Origin: Nitrospira sp.
GTDB taxonomy: Bacteria; Nitrospirota; Nitrospiria; Nitrospirales; Nitrospiraceae
DNA: 64,000 nt
Direction of reading: 5' to 3'
Assembly: GCA_016715825.1 (NCBI GenBank)
Contig: JADJXO010000001.1
Span: 62,001 to 126,000 of the forward strand
Shown here: in pieces, positions 61,336 through 64,000 of the stretch
How the letters are laid out: each line of letters opens with the position of its first letter
Position numbering within the stretch: the stretch's first letter is position 1
The notes under the pieces: generated by a model
The model's database searches: none
Told to the model about the DNA's origin: nothing
The model's input: only the letters and a program-made list of their open reading frames with translations
Position numbers and translations under genes: made by a program

Positions 61336-62276
61336 GACGCGCTGCCTCCAATCAGAATCGAAGCCTCAAGTTTGACGGCGTTGACGGGGTCGATCCCGTG
61401 AGCTGGACGTGGATGCAGAATCGAGTCCAGCAATTCGACACCATCGACCAGTCGTGGGCCTGGACGGCTGAAATAGGAAGCGGCATCCACCACGTAGAGA
61501 TTCGGCCACCGCTCACAGGCCTGTCGCCATGTTTCTTGAGTCGGCCCGCTCTGTCTGAGTTCATTGATGGTGTGATCGACCGAAAAGCCGCAGGGCATGA
61601 GGATGACGATATCGGGGTGAGCGGCGTCCACTTCTTGCCATGTCGTTTCGCGCGAGGGGCTATCTGAAGACCCGAGTGCATTATCTCCACCGGCCAAGTC
61701 TATCATTTCCGGAACCCAATGCCCTGCCACGTATAATGGGTCAAGCCATTCGAGGCAGGCGACACGAGGACGAGACTGTCTATTCAGGTTCTTCAGCTTG
61801 ATCCTGTCCAAACGATGCTGAAGCTCCTTAGCGAGGGTCTGTCCATTCTCGGGTCGGTCGACGGCTGCGGCGATCCGCTCAATGTCATGGATCATCTCTT
61901 CGAGGGTCGTCGGGCTCAACGTGAGGATTGCAGGGGGAAGGGGAAGAGATGCGACGGCACGCGTGAGTTGGCCTGGGGTGACGGCGCAGACGTGACAGAG
62001 CTCTTGAGTCACGATGATATCCGGACGGGCCTGGTGGAATGCCATCTCATTCAGGCGATATAACGAACTCCCCGATGCGACTCGTTCTTTAACCTGCTGA
62101 TCGATCGCGGCGCTTGTGCTCCGGTGGGTCTCAACGAGAGGTTCAATCATCACCGGAACGTTTCGAATGGAGAGAGGGAAATCGCACTCATGGCTGATAC
62201 CGACGAGCTGGTCGGCCAAACCGAGTGAAGCGATCACTTCTGTTGCACCGGGAACCAATGAGCAGATTCTCATCAT
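61332..62276 (-). CDS. BtuF-like cobalamin-binding protein (no signal peptide)
   Basis: A 314-residue protein of the periplasmic-binding (BtuF/FepB helical-backbone) fold: RICSLVPGATEVIASLGLADQLVGIS, HECDFP, DIIVTQELCHVCAVT, then PRVACLEWLDPLYVAGHWVPEMIDLAGG. The start is ATG 62276 (or 62273). No export signal is visible, so it may act in the cytoplasm, unlike BtuF; many such uncharacterised proteins occur near hopanoid or metal genes. It overlaps hpnD by 4 bases. Confidence 0.85.
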   Translation of the reverse strand: MMRICSLVPGATEVIASLGLADQLVGISHECDFPLSIRNVPVMIEPLVETHRSTSAAIDQQVKERVASGSSLYRLNEMAFHQARPDIIVTQELCHVCAVTPGQLTRAVASLPLPPAILTLSPTTLEEMIHDIERIAAAVDRPENGQTLAKELQHRLDRIKLKNLNRQSRPRVACLEWLDPLYVAGHWVPEMIDLAGGDNALGSSDSPSRETTWQEVDAAHPDIVILMPCGFSVDHTINELRQSGPTQETWRQACERWPNLYVVDAASYFSRPGPRLVDGVELLDSILHPRPAHGIDPVNAVKLEASILIGGSAS

Positions 62277-62286
62277 GGTCGTACGC

Positions 62287-62997
62287 CTATGTCGGCCACA
62301 AGCGAGCGCGCACATCCATCAGACGTGTGTCGCGCAAGTTATGGCTGATGGCATCGGCTTCATGTAAGTCTTGTACGGTATGCGTATTGGCCACGGCTAA
62401 CACTTTCATGCCTGCAGATTTCGCTGCTCGGATACCGGGACGGGAATCTTCAATGACCAAACAAGATGCCGGTGAGAGCAATGCGGTGCCCTGTTGCCGG
62501 TTCATTCCGGCCAGCGCATGCACAAACGGCTCAGGATTCGGCTTGCCGTGAGTCACATCTTCGGCGCTGGTAATGTGACAAAACGCCTTTCGGAGCCCGA
62601 TGTGCTCCAATACCAGCTCAATCTCCACTCGTAATGCGCCTGAGGCGATGGCAACAGGATAGGTTGCGGCCGCTTCTTCAATAAACTCTTTGACGCCTGG
62701 GAAAATGACCACATGGTCCTTGATCGAGGCCAAATACGCGGAGGCCTTCTTAGCCATGAGGCTCTCAACGAGCGAGGGGGTCGCTGGGATCTGGTTGACG
62801 CGCAGCGCCTCCAGAAAACATCCTCGATCGTCGAATCCGAGATAGGTGGCGTAATAGTCGTCTTCCGTTAAATCGATGTGGATTTCCGCCAGCGTTCGAC
62901 GCAACCCTTCAAAGTGCAGCGGTTCACTGTCGGCGATCACACCGTCAAAATCGAAGATTACGGCCTGCATGGGGTCCTGAGGCTTGTGATGTGCCAT
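62287..62997 (-). CDS. HAD-superfamily phosphatase (beta-phosphoglucomutase/GPP-like)
   Basis: A 236-residue HAD hydrolase. Motif I FDFDGVIADSEP, motif II ASGA, motif III KPNPEPF and motif IV IEDSRPGIRAAKSAG are intact. Start choice is open: ATG 62997, or ATG 62970 with AGGA nearby, which would put the Asp of motif I at residue 7. Substrate is probably a small sugar or phosphoglycolate-like phosphate; specificity cannot be read. Confidence 0.9.
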   Translation of the reverse strand: MAHHKPQDPMQAVIFDFDGVIADSEPLHFEGLRRTLAEIHIDLTEDDYYATYLGFDDRGCFLEALRVNQIPATPSLVESLMAKKASAYLASIKDHVVIFPGVKEFIEEAAATYPVAIASGALRVEIELVLEHIGLRKAFCHITSAEDVTHGKPNPEPFVHALAGMNRQQGTALLSPASCLVIEDSRPGIRAAKSAGMKVLAVANTHTVQDLHEADAISHNLRDTRLMDVRARLWPT

Positions 62998-63032
62998 CTC
63001 TATGTCGGAAGTATGAACGGGCGGCATTATAG

Positions 63033-63067
63033 CACAGAGGATGGTGATGCGATGACCATCCTCTGTG
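63033..63067 (-). terminator. Strong hairpin between the SH3-like and HAD genes
   Basis: A perfect 13-base inverted repeat (CACAGAGGATGGT / ACCATCCTCTGTG) around a 9-base loop, 30 bases after the stop of the SH3-like gene. No T run follows on either strand, so it is a weak or factor-assisted terminator, or an mRNA stabiliser. A TATAAT on the minus strand directly follows (63031-63026) and might start the HAD operon. Confidence 0.5.
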
Positions 63068-63096
63068 TGCGAGCTGTATTCTGGAAACCGAGTGGC

Positions 63097-63876
63097 TCAG
63101 GGTTTCAGTTTCAGCTGGCGTTCGGGCAGCCAGCCTTTGGTGCCGTAGTCGCTGCGTAAGGAGTAGACCCAGCCAGTTTCTTGAAGATCCCCGTCAAGCA
63201 CGGTCATGACCGTGCCCGGTGGAATGGCTGGCCCTGGCTGAACTCCCTCTGCATCCTTGGCGAGCACGACTTTCTCTCCTGAAGCGACAGGGTTCGGTAG
63301 CACGCTGACTCGTTGTCCCTCACCGAACAGCGGAGGCGGCGTATTGGTGATCGGTGCCTCGGAGGCTGGCGGCGGTGTGAGTGTGACGTCTCCCGTGGTC
63401 GATGGGCTGGGGACCGTTGGGGCAGAGGGCGGCATCGGAACAGGGGCTGCAGGCGCTATGGCGGCCTGCGGTACCTCGGTCGGTGCGACGGCTGGCGGTG
63501 CCGTTGGAGTCGCTTCCATAGGTTGAGGCGGCGGCGCTATTGGTGCAGGCTTGGGCAGCACCGGCTGTTGTGCAACTGGGGTCGGAGCCGGCGGTGTCGA
63601 TGTCTCGCCGAGCAGCGGCTCGATGTACTCCATGACCATCTCTGGTTCCATCGCGACGTAAGCACCGCCGCCGATCAACACCAGCAACAGCACCCACAAG
63701 AGGGGACGTCCGCTCGATTGTTTGGGTGGTTTCTTCGGAGACGGCGAACGGACGGTGGTCGTCTGCTCGAGTTCTTCTTCCGTGAATTCCAGATCCGGTT
63801 CAGGTTGGCGAGCAAAGAAGAGGTTCCAAGTCAGAGGACTACCGCCCAACGATGGGCTTCCTGCGAATGCAAACAT
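63097..63876 (-). CDS. Membrane protein with Pro/Ala-rich linker and C-terminal SH3-like domain
   Basis: A 259-residue protein; the ATG at 63876 follows GGGAGGTG. A cytoplasmic N-terminus (about 1-55, acidic then basic) leads to one membrane helix (about 60-78, LLWVLLLVLIGGGAYVAM). A linker of about 100 residues almost all Pro, Ala, Thr and Val follows, then a C-terminal SH3-like domain (about 185-259: GQRVSVLPNPVASGEKVVLA, GTVMTVLDGDLQETGWVYS, GTKGWLPERQLKL). Such domains bind peptidoglycan. The linker would span the periplasm. Confidence 0.78.
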   Translation of the reverse strand: MFAFAGSPSLGGSPLTWNLFFARQPEPDLEFTEEELEQTTTVRSPSPKKPPKQSSGRPLLWVLLLVLIGGGAYVAMEPEMVMEYIEPLLGETSTPPAPTPVAQQPVLPKPAPIAPPPQPMEATPTAPPAVAPTEVPQAAIAPAAPVPMPPSAPTVPSPSTTGDVTLTPPPASEAPITNTPPPLFGEGQRVSVLPNPVASGEKVVLAKDAEGVQPGPAIPPGTVMTVLDGDLQETGWVYSLRSDYGTKGWLPERQLKLKP

Positions 63877-64000
63877 CGAGCACCTCCCTGCAGCGGACTG
63901 CACTGTACAGCCTGAAAAAGTACTTATCATCAAGGGCATAGGCTGTCAATTCTGTATGAATATTCAGCACGGGGCGTTTTCTGAGACGAGGTTAGGCTTA

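Noticed and set aside
63026..63031. TATAAT on the minus strand before the HAD gene
   Set aside because: No -35 box at the proper distance; it falls within the hairpin. Kept only as a remark in the hairpin entry.

Overview
The window reads as a chromosomal segment of a Gram-negative, hopanoid-making, cytochrome-rich bacterium with roughly 55-57% G+C. The style of the proteins and the gene neighbourhoods suggest the phylum Nitrospirota, most likely a Nitrospira-type nitrite oxidiser. That is inference: there is no rRNA gene or nitrite oxidoreductase gene here to prove it. No tRNA, rRNA or CRISPR array was seen.

Layout. 1-7.4 kb (+): two tandem CpoB/YbgF-like TPR genes, mutL, miaA, mtnP, a PfkB kinase, a TPR lipoprotein and a RodZ-like gene, mostly overlapping or a few bases apart. 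7.5-15.1 kb: a small cytochrome c with its own promoter and terminator, a secreted protein built from five ~105-residue repeats, an unknown exported protein, a caspase-fold lipoprotein that has lost both catalytic residues, and an HtrA protease. 15.2-21.7 kb (+): tatC, an Mrp/ApbC ATPase, moeA, mobB, a six-haem NapC/NirT-like cytochrome and an ABC-2 exporter. 21.9-26.7 kb: an RRM protein, a frameshifted 2OG-Fe(II) oxygenase, a response regulator and a DevBCA/MacAB-type exporter whose adaptor gene carries two frameshifts. 27-31 kb: RqcH/NFACT, a HEXXH-type putative peptide hydroxylase and a DUF2059 protein.

31.2-33.4 kb is a scar. An IS1380-family element with 15-bp terminal inverted repeats and a 5-bp target duplication sits inside an AbrB/MazE-type antitoxin gene. 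The Doc toxin gene next to it is broken by a frameshifting deletion and a stop codon. 33.7-41.6 kb: a PKD-domain protein, a KimA-like permease, a DEAD-box helicase, two PilZ genes (the first with its ribosome binding site inside a long hairpin) and a GAF-PilB/GspE ATPase. 41.8-47.8 kb (-) is the classic uppS-cdsA-dxr-rseP-proS envelope/isoprenoid operon. 48-53.5 kb (+): tldD, pmbA/tldE, a dienelactone hydrolase and two proteins of unknown role.

The most striking locus is 53.5-57.4 kb. A 914-residue TIR - STAND NTPase - transmembrane - FGE-like (C-type lectin fold) protein ends in a segment that looks like the variable region of a diversity-generating retroelement (DGR). It is followed by REP-like palindromes and the remnant of an avd-like accessory gene, then by an intact mazEF pair. 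No reverse transcriptase or template repeat is in the window, so this is either a remnant or a remote target of a DGR elsewhere. 57.4-64 kb: family 4 uracil-DNA glycosylase, two small exported proteins, hpnE and hpnD (squalene/hopanoid synthesis), a cobalamin-binding-like protein, a HAD phosphatase and a proline-rich SH3-like membrane protein.
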